The notes under the pieces: generated by a model
Databases searched by the model: none
Seen by the model: only the letters and a program-made list of their open reading frames with translations
Told to the model about the DNA's origin: nothing
From: Opitutaceae bacterium
GTDB lineage: Bacteria > Verrucomicrobiota > Verrucomicrobiia > Opitutales > Opitutaceae
Direction of reading: 5' to 3'
Assembly (NCBI GenBank): GCA_003151495.1
Contig: PLXR01000018.1
Location: 1-60,273 of the forward strand
Length of the DNA stretch: 60,273 nt
Translations under genes and position numbers: made by a program
In this document: positions 1 through 7,902 of the stretch, in pieces
Layout: every line of letters starts with the position of its first letter
Position numbering within the stretch: the stretch's first letter is position 1

Positions 1-971
1 AGGAAGTACCCGCTGAACCCGAGCTTGGCGATGAGCGCCAGCTCGCGCTCGAGCTGGCGCCTCACCTCCCCCACCACGCTGCCGTAGCGCTGCTGCGCCC
101 CGAAGAGCGTCATCTTCCTCAGGAACGAGTCCTGCGACTCGCCCGCGGGCACCGGGTGGTCGGGGAAGCGGTACCCGAGGTTCGAGAGCGTGAACCCGAG
201 CCGGTCCGCGAGCCGGCCCGTGTTCGCGACCGCCTCGGGCAGGTCCGCGAAGAGCTCCGCCATCTCGCGGGCGCCCTTCATGTGGCGCTCGCGGTTGCGG
301 GCCAGGCGCCGCCCCGCCCCGTCGAGCGTCACGTGGTGGCGCAGGCACGTGAACACGTCGACGACGCCCGCGTCCCCGGGCGTCGCGTGGAGGACGCCGT
401 TCGTGGCCAGGAGCGGCACGCCCCCGGCCCGCGCCCAGTCGACAAGGAAGGCGTTCCAGCGCTCCTCGCCGGGGACCCGGTGCCGCTGGACCTCGGCGTA
501 AAGGCCCCCGCTCCCGAAGACCCGCAGGAGCCGGGAGGCGGCCTCCGCGGCGGCGTCCGGCCCGCGCTCGGTCCACGCGCGCCGCACGGGTCCCTCCTCG
601 TCCCCCGTGAGCGCAAGGAGCCCCCCGTGCGCCTCGGCCAGCTCGCCCCAGGCGACGCGCCCCTCACCCTTCTCGGCCCTCAGGTGCGCCGTGGTCAGGA
701 GGCCGCAGAGCCCCTGGTAGCCCGCCCGCGTCTCGACGAGGACCGGCACGACGCTGCCGTCCTCCATCGTGAGCTCGGCCCCCACCAGGGCCCGCACGCC
801 GGCCTCCTTGCCCGCCATGTGGAGCCGGACGGCGCCGTAGACCCCGTCGCGGTCGCACAGCGCCGCGGCCGGCATCCCGAGCCGGCCGGCCTCCGCGGCC
901 AGGCTTTCGGGAAGGGACCCGGCGCGCAGGAACGAGAACGCGCTGCGCACATGGAGCTCGACGTACGTCAT
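1..971 (-). CDS. dnaE2: Error-prone DNA polymerase DnaE2 (N-terminal part)
   Basis: C-family translesion DNA polymerase, the catalytic partner of ImuA/ImuB in SOS mutagenesis. Only the first 323 codons lie in the window; the frame is open to the left edge. Translation begins MTYVELHVRSAFSFL, the usual PHP-domain start of DnaE2 (H-x-R-S-x-F-S-F-L). It continues through a PHP domain with the A-A-L-C-D-R-D-G-V-Y-G-A segment, and the last visible residues (KLGFSGYFL) mark entry into the polymerase core. The gene lies 23 bp downstream of imuB on the same strand, so it is the last gene of the lexA-imuA-imuB-dnaE2 operon. GC is very high with strong G/C third positions, like imuB and imuA. Confidence is high from both the sequence and the operon. 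Confidence 0.93.
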   Translation of the reverse strand, partial: MTYVELHVRSAFSFLRAGSLPESLAAEAGRLGMPAAALCDRDGVYGAVRLHMAGKEAGVRALVGAELTMEDGSVVPVLVETRAGYQGLCGLLTTAHLRAEKGEGRVAWGELAEAHGGLLALTGDEEGPVRRAWTERGPDAAAEAASRLLRVFGSGGLYAEVQRHRVPGEERWNAFLVDWARAGGVPLLATNGVLHATPGDAGVVDVFTCLRHHVTLDGAGRRLARNRERHMKGAREMAELFADLPEAVANTGRLADRLGFTLSNLGYRFPDHPVPAGESQDSFLRKMTLFGAQQRYGSVVGEVRRQLERELALIAKLGFSGYF

Positions 972-994
972 GGCATGGGGCCCCCCGGGAGGGG

Positions 995-2446
995 CTAGTC
1001 GAGCATCCCCTCGACCCGCCAGTCGCCCTGCGTCCGGGCGAGCTGGTAGAGGCCTCCGCCGGCCAGCTCGACCTGCCAGGTCTCCACCTCCCACCCGCCG
1101 GGCTTCCACCAGTCGCCCGAGCCGCGCCAGGGGCCGAGGGCCGCGCTCACCGTGCCCTCGAGCCGCCCCCCCTCGAGGCGCGCGGGCGAGCCCTCCAGGC
1201 AGGTGACGCGCACGGGCCACGGCGGGCGGAACCGGCGCAGCGTGGGCCCGAACGGGGGATGCACCGGCACCTGCGCCGGCGGCGCGACCGACTCGGCGGG
1301 CCTCTGCATCACGAACGCGTCCGGGCGGTGGGTGTCGGCGGGCGCGGGCGTCCCGACCCGGTCGTCGCCGACGATGGCGGCGATGCGCGCGATGTTTTCC
1401 CAGAAGGAGGCGGGGTCCCGGAGCCCCGTGTCGAAGAGCCCCTCCTGCTTCTCCGGGGGCCGCGCCGGGGACGCGACGAGTCTCACTCCCGCGACACGCG
1501 CGTCCGTCCGGACCGTCGCGAGGTGGCCGCCGAGGACGCGCAGCCACCCCTCCACGTCCGCACCCGGCTCCGGCAGCCTGAACTCGCGCCGGTGGTCGGT
1601 CTCGTCCTCGAGGAGCAGCGTCAGCGAGAGCCTCTCGGCGACGAAGCCGGCGCCCCGCAGCTCGAGCGCGACCCGCTCGGCGAACCGGCGCAGCTTGAAG
1701 AGGAGCGGCTCGGTCGACTCGACCGGGGGCTCGTAGGCCCACTGCGCCGCGAAGCTCCTCGCCGGCTCGACGAGGCGCAGCACGCGGGTCGATTCGCCCG
1801 CGGCCCGCTCCCAGAGGAGCACCCCGCCGGAGCCCATCCGCCCGCCGACCTCGGCCTTCGGCAGCGCCGTCAGCCCCCCGAGGGTCGTGATCCCCCAGCC
1901 CGCAAGGACCGCCCCCTGCTCCCGCGTGGGCTCCGCGAACGAGAGGGGCAGCGGCGCCAGGAACCCCGCGGGGTCGGACACGATGAGGACGGGGTCCGCG
2001 CACCGCGCGGCATACGAGGCCAGGAGCGGCGTCGCCCCGGCGCCGATCCTGAGCGGCAGCCCCACGCCGGAGAGCTCGGCCGAGCGCAGCCTCATGAGCG
2101 CCTCCGTCTGCCGCGGGTCCGCGCCTCTCAGGTCGACCGTGCAGCACCCGGGGCCCGTCGACTCGACCCTCGGCGCGAGGGTGAACGCGGCGGCGATGAG
2201 GAGCCTGTGGGCCTCGACCTCCGCCCCGGGGTCCCGCTGCCGGAGGATGATCCCCGGGCAGCGCGACATCGCGAGCGTCGAGGCGAGCCCCGGCGCCACG
2301 CCCAGCGCCTCGGGCGAGGCCTCGGTGACCCTCGCCCTGCGCCCGTCGCCCGCCACCAGCGCGAAGGGCCGGCCGCAGAGCGACGGGTCGGACCTGCGCA
2401 GGGCGTGCAGGGCGAAGTCGGGGACCGACAGGACCGCGTAGTTCAT
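995..2446 (-). CDS. imuB: ImuB, Y-family polymerase-like mutasome subunit
   Basis: Catalytically inactive Y-family polymerase homologue that in known mutasomes bridges the beta clamp, ImuA and DnaE2. The 483-residue length is normal. The start (MNYAVLSVPDFALHAL) lacks the acidic D-x-D metal site of active Pol IV/V, as expected for ImuB. The middle keeps the Y-family palm/finger pattern (SPEALGVAPGLASTLAM; LLASYAARCADP; GITTLGGLTALPKAEVGGR, a helix-hairpin-helix). The tail holds the ImuB-specific region with GSGDWWKPGGW and a terminal W-R-V-E-G-M-L-D. The start overlaps the imuA stop by 4 bp, implying translational coupling. Confidence 0.93.
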   Translation of the reverse strand: MNYAVLSVPDFALHALRRSDPSLCGRPFALVAGDGRRARVTEASPEALGVAPGLASTLAMSRCPGIILRQRDPGAEVEAHRLLIAAAFTLAPRVESTGPGCCTVDLRGADPRQTEALMRLRSAELSGVGLPLRIGAGATPLLASYAARCADPVLIVSDPAGFLAPLPLSFAEPTREQGAVLAGWGITTLGGLTALPKAEVGGRMGSGGVLLWERAAGESTRVLRLVEPARSFAAQWAYEPPVESTEPLLFKLRRFAERVALELRGAGFVAERLSLTLLLEDETDHRREFRLPEPGADVEGWLRVLGGHLATVRTDARVAGVRLVASPARPPEKQEGLFDTGLRDPASFWENIARIAAIVGDDRVGTPAPADTHRPDAFVMQRPAESVAPPAQVPVHPPFGPTLRRFRPPWPVRVTCLEGSPARLEGGRLEGTVSAALGPWRGSGDWWKPGGWEVETWQVELAGGGLYQLARTQGDWRVEGMLD

Positions 2447-3099
2447 CCGGCGAGTTCCCCGGCCGCCTCGGCGTGGCTGCGCTCGGCCCGCACGGCCAGC
2501 CTCCCCGCCACGTCCTCCCGCGGCGCGCCGGCGTCCGCGAGCGACAGGGATTCATCCAGGATGAGCCGCCATGGGACCGCGGGCACGAGCGGCGACTGCG
2601 TCTGGACCAAGACCGCGACGGATCCGCCCTCCGCGGCCCGCTGGAGGCGGTACCAGGTGGAGGCCGGGGTCCGGCGCAGGACGCGCTCTGTGCAGCCGCG
2701 CAGGTCGAGGACGACCACGGCGTAGTTGCCATCCCGCACGAGGATGTCCGCGGCCGCGAAGGCCTGCTCCGGCCCTTGGCAGCGCACCCACACGAGGTGG
2801 CGCAGCATGTCGTCCGGCACGGCGCCGGGCGCGAACCCGTCCGAGCCGTCGACGAGCGCGATCCTCTGGCGCGCCGCCTGGGTGGAGGCGAGCAGCCTTG
2901 CGACGACCGTCTGGCCGCCGCCGCTCGGGACCGCGGAGACGAGCTCCGTCAGGCGCCCCGCGGGCAGGCCGCCCCCGAGCGCGTCATCGAGCGCGCGAAC
3001 CGCCGCGGGCACGCCGCCGCAGGGCCTCCGGGTCCTTTCCGGGAAGCGGGCGGCGAGAAGCGACCGCAGAGCGGAGACGGTTTGGGAGGGGGCGGGCAC
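2443..3099 (-). CDS. imuA: ImuA, RecA-like mutasome subunit
   Basis: RecA/SulA-superfamily accessory protein of the ImuA-ImuB-DnaE2 mutasome, 218 residues. Typical features are the early segment with A-L-D-D-A-L-G-G-G-L-P-A-G-R-L-T-E-L and a degenerate Walker-A-like loop (S-A-V-P-S-G-G-G-Q-T), followed by the hydrophobic strand VVVLDLRG, as in RecA-like folds. It starts 14 bp after lexA and overlaps imuB by 4 bp. Its position and the degenerate P-loop argue for ImuA rather than RecA. ImuA proteins bind RecA in characterised systems; that role is inferred here. Confidence 0.9.
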   Translation of the reverse strand: MPAPSQTVSALRSLLAARFPERTRRPCGGVPAAVRALDDALGGGLPAGRLTELVSAVPSGGGQTVVARLLASTQAARQRIALVDGSDGFAPGAVPDDMLRHLVWVRCQGPEQAFAAADILVRDGNYAVVVLDLRGCTERVLRRTPASTWYRLQRAAEGGSVAVLVQTQSPLVPAVPWRLILDESLSLADAGAPREDVAGRLAVRAERSHAEAAGELAG

Positions 3100-3113
3100 C
3101 GGCTCTCATACCT

Positions 3114-3731
3114 TCAACCAAGGGTGGCGACGCCCCGGCGGATCAGGCCCACCAGGACGCCCTGCGACTCCAGCCGCTCGGGCACGATGTCGCGGTAGCG
3201 CTTGTTCGCCGCGCGGAGCACGGGGCGGCCCTTCATCTGGACGAACCTCTTGAGCGTCGTCGTGGTCTCGTCCACGAGCGCGGCGATGATGTCGCCCTCG
3301 CGCGGCTCGCGCCTCTCGAACACCACCAGGTCGCCGTCCAGGATGTGGGCGTCGACCATCGAGTCGCCGCGGACGCGCAGCGCCCACATCCGGTGGGGCC
3401 CCGCCCTGCGGACGCCGAAGACGGAGGGGTCCACCGACAGGGTCTCGTCGGGGGTCTGCTCCTGCATCGCCGGGAGCCCGGCCGGGATCGAGCCGTAGAC
3501 CGGCATCTCGAAGAGCTGCGCCTGCACGGCGGAGGCCCGCAGCCCCCAGGTGCGGCCCGCCAGCTGCTCGATCTGCCCCTTGTTGGCCAGCGCGCGCAGG
3601 TGCCCGATCACGGTCGACTGGCTGCTGAGCCGGAACTTCCTCTGGATCTCACGCGAGGATGGCGGCACGCCCTTCTCGCGCTGGAAGAGACGGATGAAGT
3701 CGAGTATCTGCTCCTGGCGTTCGGTCATCAT
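3114..3731 (-). CDS. lexA: LexA, SOS repressor
   Basis: Self-cleaving SOS transcriptional repressor, 205 residues. The N-terminal winged helix (about 1-65) begins MMTERQEQILDFIRLF and contains the PPSSREI recognition-helix region. The cleavage bond is Ala84-Gly85 (S-I-P-A-G-L-P-A). The S24-peptidase domain has the nucleophile Ser124 in R-G-D-S-M-V-D and the general base Lys161 in T-T-L-K-R-F-V. It is first in the operon with imuA, imuB and dnaE2, so the repressor probably controls itself and the mutasome. The start has tandem ATG codons; the first is chosen, with AGAGGA about 11 bases upstream. Head-of-operon placement of lexA is a known arrangement for imu cassettes. Confidence 0.96.
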   Translation of the reverse strand: MMTERQEQILDFIRLFQREKGVPPSSREIQRKFRLSSQSTVIGHLRALANKGQIEQLAGRTWGLRASAVQAQLFEMPVYGSIPAGLPAMQEQTPDETLSVDPSVFGVRRAGPHRMWALRVRGDSMVDAHILDGDLVVFERREPREGDIIAALVDETTTTLKRFVQMKGRPVLRAANKRYRDIVPERLESQGVLVGLIRRGVATLG

Positions 3732-3793
3732 GGTGTTTGTGATCCTCTAGTTGGAGATTGTTTGAGTCCGTCAGCGTGACTCCACGCATTATA
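3732..3793 (-). promoter_or_regulatory. Probable promoter region of the lexA-imuA-imuB-dnaE2 operon
   Basis: Read on the minus strand, a perfect TATAAT (3788-3793) overlaps the TAA stop codon of the upstream DinD-like gene, leaving about 55 bases of leader before lexA. No good -35 hexamer stands 16-18 bases upstream. The leader holds two CAAACA hexamers about 20 bases apart (starts near 3738 and 3762 in plus coordinates), possible half-sites. I did not find an inverted TGTTC-type LexA box. The -10 is seen directly; the rest is inference. Confidence 0.45.
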
Positions 3794-4637
3794 CGTCGCT
3801 TGGGTAGCGAAGCTCCTTGGTCCCGACCGGAGGCAAAAAATTAGCGCCTGTCACCACCTGCTTGCCTGTCTTTGCCTCGAGCTCAAGGCGCGCACGTTTT
3901 GCGATCTTCCCACCCGTCCTCGCGACAACCCGATTCTCGGCCATGCCGGTGGCCGCGGCTGTCTCAGCAATCTGGCGAGTAGACAGCTCGGCAAGCGCGG
4001 TAAATATGAGCTCGGCCTCGCTCATGTGATCGCGCAGGTTCTGAGTTCTAAGCCCTTTCAAGGCTTTGTGCTTCTTGACGCTTACACCGCTCCACTCCTG
4101 GTGGATGACGTTGGTGAGGATAGCGTATTCATCCTCTTTCGTAACCTCGTGCGAGGCCCAGTAGTCGGTAAGCTTATTTCGGGTTTCCTGCCCGGTCATG
4201 CGCTGCTGAATCCATTTTTCACTTCGACCGTGTCTTTGCCATGTTTCGCGGGCCCGTTCGAGGGCGAGGGCGGGGTCCGCCATCTCTTGCATCCGCTCAT
4301 AGCCGACCCTGGCCAACCAGAGCTTAATGGGCTCGGCTTTGGGACTCGGAACGCTCTGCACGAGTCGCAAAATAACCTCAGGATTAGCAACATTCGTAAA
4401 ATAACTTTTGCCGTCAGCCGCCGGTAATTTCAGTCGGTGACAGTTTGTCACCGACTGATTCCCCTCCTTTTCGAGCCGTTCCTTTAGCTTATTCCAGTAT
4501 TTCCGTGCCCGCTGATAATCCGGCTGTTGGGTGAGCACCTGAATGATGTCCACGACCGAGAAGTACCATGTCTCGGCCTTCTCGTCGTAGATGCGGCGGA
4601 TTTCATGTTCCTCAAAGATTGCCGGGATGATTCGCAT
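3789..4637 (-). CDS. DinD/BRO-N-like protein (phage antirepressor-type domain)
   Basis: 282 residues. The N-terminus (EIRRIYDEKAETWYFSVVDI, followed by VLTQQPDYQRARKYW) is a BRO-N/prophage-antirepressor domain. The C-terminal half (H-K-A-L-K-G-L-R-T-Q-N-L-R-D-H-M-S-E-A-E-L) resembles the conserved core of E. coli DNA-damage-inducible protein D. Family knowledge: DinD is SOS-induced and inhibits RecA filament activities; BRO-N proteins are common in phages. The gene has clearly lower GC than the mutasome genes next to it, suggesting horizontal acquisition. It lies directly upstream of lexA, and the lexA -10 box overlaps its stop codon. An inverted repeat, CGATA-CAGC-TATCG, lies just upstream of the ATG (about 4648-4661). 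Its function here is unproven. Confidence 0.7.
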   Translation of the reverse strand: MRIIPAIFEEHEIRRIYDEKAETWYFSVVDIIQVLTQQPDYQRARKYWNKLKERLEKEGNQSVTNCHRLKLPAADGKSYFTNVANPEVILRLVQSVPSPKAEPIKLWLARVGYERMQEMADPALALERARETWQRHGRSEKWIQQRMTGQETRNKLTDYWASHEVTKEDEYAILTNVIHQEWSGVSVKKHKALKGLRTQNLRDHMSEAELIFTALAELSTRQIAETAAATGMAENRVVARTGGKIAKRARLELEAKTGKQVVTGANFLPPVGTKELRYPSDV

Positions 4638-4737
4638 GGAAATAGCCGATACAGCTATCGCTGAATCTGCGACCGAGCATGTGGTCTGAGTTGCTGAAAA
4701 AGAGCCGAATCAATTTTCATTAGGAATAATCCTTATA

Positions 4738-5091
4738 TCAGGGTTCGGAGCACACCGACAATTCGTTGCCGCTCGGCTCCGTGAAGTGGAAGCGGCGGCC
4801 GCCGGGATAGGAGAAGATCCCCTGGGTGATCTTGCCGCCATGCTCCACCACCTGGCCGAGCGTCTTCTCCAGCTGGGCGCTGAAGATCACGACCAGGGCG
4901 CTGCCCGCCGCCTGCGACGCGCGCTTGTCGGAACGGGCGAAGCCCCCGGCAACCTTCCCGTCGGTGAACGACGTGTAGTCGGGGCCGTAGTCGGTGAACT
5001 GCCAGCCGAACACCTTCTCGAAAAACGCCTTCGTCTTCTCAAGGTCGGTGGCGTGGAACTCGACGTAGTAGATCTTGTTGGCTTGGTCCAT
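4738..5091 (-). CDS. VOC-family (glyoxalase-like) protein
   Basis: 117-residue single-domain vicinal-oxygen-chelate protein. It opens with YYVEFHATDLEKTKAFFEKV, the family pattern, then V-F-G-W-Q-F-T-D-Y-G, and ends with F-T-E-P-S-G-N-E-L-S-V-C, which includes the usual metal-ligand glutamate. Members act as glyoxalases, dioxygenases or antibiotic-resistance proteins; the sequence does not decide which. It is monocistronic, with about 100 bp to the gene upstream and no clear partner. Confidence 0.85.
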   Translation of the reverse strand: MDQANKIYYVEFHATDLEKTKAFFEKVFGWQFTDYGPDYTSFTDGKVAGGFARSDKRASQAAGSALVVIFSAQLEKTLGQVVEHGGKITQGIFSYPGGRRFHFTEPSGNELSVCSEP

Positions 5092-5173
5092 GGCGGGTGA
5101 GTTTCGGGTTTGCGGGGATAGCGATCTATTGAATGGCGTTCATATGAACGGTGCCCGGATGGAAAGCAAGCCC

Positions 5174-5211
5174 CCACTTGGTGGTAAAATGACTTCTTAA
5201 TGTCGCAGAAC
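5174..5211. repeat. Intergenic repeat, copy A
   Basis: About 38 bases in the gap between 5091 and 5286. It starts with CCACTTGGTGG, then an AAAAT-like stretch, and ends ATGTCGCAGAAC. Copy B at 7038-7073 matches most positions in the same order. The CCACTTGGTGG start is nearly self-complementary. It is probably a short dispersed element or the relic of a mobile-element end. The rest of the 195-bp gap shows nothing else. Confidence 0.55.
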
Positions 5212-5285
5212 GACGTCTCGTGGTGGCCAGCGGGGCGCGAAGGCGAACGGTTCGAGGCCGCATGGCCGACCGAATGGGGAGATCC

Positions 5286-6188
5286 CTACAGCTCGGAGCT
5301 TGCCGGTCCTGCAGTCTGATCGCCCTCGGCCAAGCCCGCGCGCAATCCCTCCAGCTCATCCAGCCGGGGCTGCAGCAATCCGCGGAGCATTCTCTTGGTC
5401 CCTGCTCTCATCAGAGGCGGCATCGCCACGCATATCACAAGCAGCGCCCACATCGAGGGCCGAAACACGCCGCCGTCAAACCAAAGGGGCTTCAGGCCAA
5501 GGAAGAACCCGGCCAAGCCCAGCCCTGCCTGCCACCAGCCCTGCTCCGCCCGCCGCGCCCGGCTCTGGGTCTGTCGGATTGAAAGCGCGAGCACCTCGGA
5601 AAGGCTCTGCCCGGGCCACGGCCGAAACGAACCCTGCGACCAACGATGGGCGAGCACGGCCAGTGCTGGCACCGCCACCAGCCCCGACGCGATCCAGAGC
5701 AAGGGTCCGTGAAGGCCGAAACGGGAACCGATAACGATCACCAGCGCCATTTGGAGCAAGCTCAACAAGACCTGGGTCGCATCGGCCAGGTCCTGGCCGA
5801 ACCGGTATCGCCGGGCATCCCGGTGGACGCGCTCCGCCAGGCTTAGCCCCGACCGATCCGCCCGGATGGCATACATCCCCGGCGCACGGCGCACGAGGAC
5901 GAACATCAGCCCGGCCATGAACGCAAATGCAGCCCCAAAGCAGAGATTCCACTTATAAATGACCCGCGCCGACGTTTGCGGGCCTAGCCTTGTGTAGAAG
6001 ACGATCGCCGCAACGAGCGCTCCGACGGCCATCACCAGGCCGAATATGACGAGCACCATCGTTCGGCGATAGCCCCGTTGGTTCCGCTGAATCCGGTCCA
6101 GCAGCTTCGCGCCCAGAGGCGCCGCCTGCGCCCCAGACTTCGCTGGATACTGTTCCTTCCAGGCGGCCTGCATGTCTTCAAAGTTCAT
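5286..6188 (-). CDS. Membrane protein encoded with an ECF sigma factor (possible anti-sigma)
   Basis: 300 residues. The soluble N-terminus starts MNFEDMQAAWKEQYP, then come about six hydrophobic segments in two groups (near residues 43-65, 80-100, 135-180 and 225-255). No H-x3-C-x2-C zinc anti-sigma motif is visible. Its start overlaps the end of the ECF sigma gene by 11 bp, so the two are co-translated. Proteins in this position with sigma factors often act as membrane anti-sigma factors, and that is the best guess. No family is firmly recognised. Confidence 0.65.
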   Translation of the reverse strand: MNFEDMQAAWKEQYPAKSGAQAAPLGAKLLDRIQRNQRGYRRTMVLVIFGLVMAVGALVAAIVFYTRLGPQTSARVIYKWNLCFGAAFAFMAGLMFVLVRRAPGMYAIRADRSGLSLAERVHRDARRYRFGQDLADATQVLLSLLQMALVIVIGSRFGLHGPLLWIASGLVAVPALAVLAHRWSQGSFRPWPGQSLSEVLALSIRQTQSRARRAEQGWWQAGLGLAGFFLGLKPLWFDGGVFRPSMWALLVICVAMPPLMRAGTKRMLRGLLQPRLDELEGLRAGLAEGDQTAGPASSEL

Positions 6189-6705
6189 CGCGCACCTCCT
6201 TTAGCAGTTCGGATAATTTTTTTCGGATCCTTGTGAGAGCCACTCCCACGTGATTCTCGGTCAAGCCAGTGATCTCGCTGATTTCCCGGTAGGAAAGCCC
6301 GTCGAGGAGTAGGATCACGAGCGAGCGCTCGATCGCGGACAGGGTCCGCACCGCTTCGTAGATCCGGCGCAGGAGCTCGCTCTCCTCGTGCCTGCGCCCC
6401 GGCAGCGGCGAGGGGCAGTCCAGCTCCGGCACGAGCTCCAGCGGCATATGGTTCAACCGCCTCCGGTCCCGCGAACGCCGCCAGGCCATCGCGGTGTTCA
6501 GGCAGACGCGGTAGATCCAGGTAGAGGCCCGGGAGCGGCCCTCGAATCCCGGGAGCGAATTCCACAGCTCCACCGCCATGTCCTGGAAGAGATCCGCCTG
6601 GTCGGCGGGCTCCTGGGCGAAGGAGCCGGCGACCTTGAGCAGGATTCCACGGTGGTCCCGAAGCATCTCCAGAAACTGCTCCTCGAGGGTTTGGGCGGAT
6701 TCCAT
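6178..6705 (-). CDS. ECF-type RNA polymerase sigma factor
   Basis: 175-residue sigma-70 family extracytoplasmic-function sigma factor. Region 2 (about 25-90) includes DQADLFQDMAVELW and the R-A-S-T-W-I-Y-R-V-C-L-N-T-A motif. Region 4 (about 115-170) includes LSYREISEITGLTENHVGVA with the recognition helix. The length is normal for a plain ECF factor, unlike the extended sigma factors later in this window. It is followed by an overlapping membrane-protein gene, the likely regulator. No target promoter can be named. Confidence 0.93.
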   Translation of the reverse strand: MESAQTLEEQFLEMLRDHRGILLKVAGSFAQEPADQADLFQDMAVELWNSLPGFEGRSRASTWIYRVCLNTAMAWRRSRDRRRLNHMPLELVPELDCPSPLPGRRHEESELLRRIYEAVRTLSAIERSLVILLLDGLSYREISEITGLTENHVGVALTRIRKKLSELLKEVRDEL

Positions 6706-7124
6706 GCGTCAGGGGATTAGTGACGCGCCGGGCCTTCCCCTTACAGGCATTTTTGCTTATGTGGCCTCATGGCCCTCCCCGGACGCCCTTGGTTTGCCAC
6801 CTTGGTTCCGGCGGCCGCGGTCGCAGCCGCTTGCGCCAATTGCAGTCTGGTACGGAAGTCGTGTCGCATTCTACCGCACTCTTGCGAGACCCAGTCATTT
6901 GAAAAAGACGACGCGATTTCCGTTCCATTTGGGAAATGCGACATTTCGTGGGGTTCAGATCGGCCCCTTAGCCCTTAGAAAGGGCCTAAAAACGACAACT
7001 TGTGAGGTCTAGCGGCCGACATCGGCCGCGCACTTTACCACTTGGTGGCAGAATCATCCCCATGTCGCCGAACCCCACCCGGGGCTTGCCCTAAAATGAC
7101 TCCAAGCCCCCAACCCTCCTTGCC
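6706..7124. other. Gene-poor gap of about 420 bp
   Basis: No convincing gene on either strand; the short frames overlap each other and lack family features or good ribosome-binding sites. It holds an exact inverted repeat at 7012-7029 (GCGGCCGA, CA, TCGGCCGC) without a T-tract, and repeat copy B at 7038-7073. The stretch 6840-6990 is visibly less GC-rich than the flanking genes and may contain the promoter of the ECF operon. Confidence 0.5.
7038..7073. repeat. Intergenic repeat, copy B
   Basis: About 36 bases related to copy A (5174-5211). It begins with the same CCACTTGGTGG, continues with AGAAT, and ends ATGTCGCCGAAC. A further shared word, TAAAATGACT, occurs at 5185-5194 within copy A and about 20 bases beyond copy B (near 7092). 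An 18-bp perfect inverted repeat lies just to the left. This is likely a relic of a short mobile or dispersed element. Confidence 0.55.
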
Positions 7125-7652
7125 TTAGCGCCTTGTCACGTGCTCGTTTAGCGCACGGGCAAAATCGGCGGGATTCCCCTCGCGGAGGCCGGCGTCGCGG
7201 AAAATGAAATGGGTGCTCGAAATACCCCGAACCACCCAAAACCCCGCGATCTTTCTCATCGTCTTGAACTCCCGGTAGCTTCTCCACTGGCGATTGACGT
7301 GGGTCACTTCCTGCAGCCCTTCATCTCCCAGGGAAAGTGTGTGCTCGCAAATGATGCCCCCCTTCCGGACCACCATCGCCATGAATGAGTACACAACCAG
7401 CAATACCAAGGCCAGGTAGAGTCCCTCGAGCAGCGCGTAATGGAAGAAGACTTGAAGCTTCAACAGAAGGCTCACGTCAGGAATGGAGAAAACATCCTTA
7501 ACGTTGGCGTAGGTTCTCCAAAGCCAGATTGCCGGCCACAGGAACATGATGCCCCGGGTCGACGGGATTCCAAAGATAAGCCCCCAGTAGATGTCCCAAC
7601 GCGTTGTGTTAAAGCGGATCTTCGGACCATCACAGATTGGCGTCTCGCTCAT
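7125..7652 (-). CDS. YcxB-like membrane protein
   Basis: 175 residues. Two hydrophobic segments lie at about 33-47 and 70-97, after an N-terminal region starting MSETPICDGPKIRF. The C-terminal cytoplasmic part has the YcxB-like pattern of a short beta domain: HTLSLGDEGLQEVTHVNRQ, then W-R-S-Y-R-E-F-K, then a conserved basic C-terminus. The family is widespread and of unknown function. It appears to stand alone. Confidence 0.7.
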   Translation of the reverse strand: MSETPICDGPKIRFNTTRWDIYWGLIFGIPSTRGIMFLWPAIWLWRTYANVKDVFSIPDVSLLLKLQVFFHYALLEGLYLALVLLVVYSFMAMVVRKGGIICEHTLSLGDEGLQEVTHVNRQWRSYREFKTMRKIAGFWVVRGISSTHFIFRDAGLREGNPADFARALNEHVTRR

Positions 7653-7902
7653 GATCCTAGGCTCTTGGCCGGGATCAGGCCCAGGTCAACCTCTGCGTTC
7701 GCCATCCCGGGAGGGGGCCAGATGGTCCCGTTGCGGACATTGTCGTTAGAGGTATCTTTGTGGCAGGTGGAGGATTTCTCATATTTGAGCATCTTCACCC
7801 ACCGACCATGCCGGCCAATTGGGTTGCGCGGGGGACTGCGGCGAACGTATTCCAGGAAAGGCGGCACTCCGGTCATGCCAGCAAAGTGATTCATCGATGA
7901 AT
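7653..7902. other. Gap of 250 bp, nothing recognised
   Basis: An 85-codon minus-strand frame crosses this gap and overlaps both neighbouring genes, but it has no family features. No terminator or promoter was clear. Confidence 0.4.

Noticed and set aside
1259-2725. 488-codon plus-strand frame opposite imuB/imuA
   Set aside because: Shadow of the mutasome genes; no recognisable features.
3732-3793. Search for a standard LexA box before lexA
   Set aside because: No convincing inverted TGTTC or CTGT-N8-ACAG site; only CAAACA words were seen, reported as weak.
7012-7029. GCGGCCGA/TCGGCCGC inverted repeat as a terminator
   Set aside because: Two-base loop and no T-tract on either strand; kept only as a palindrome in the gap description.
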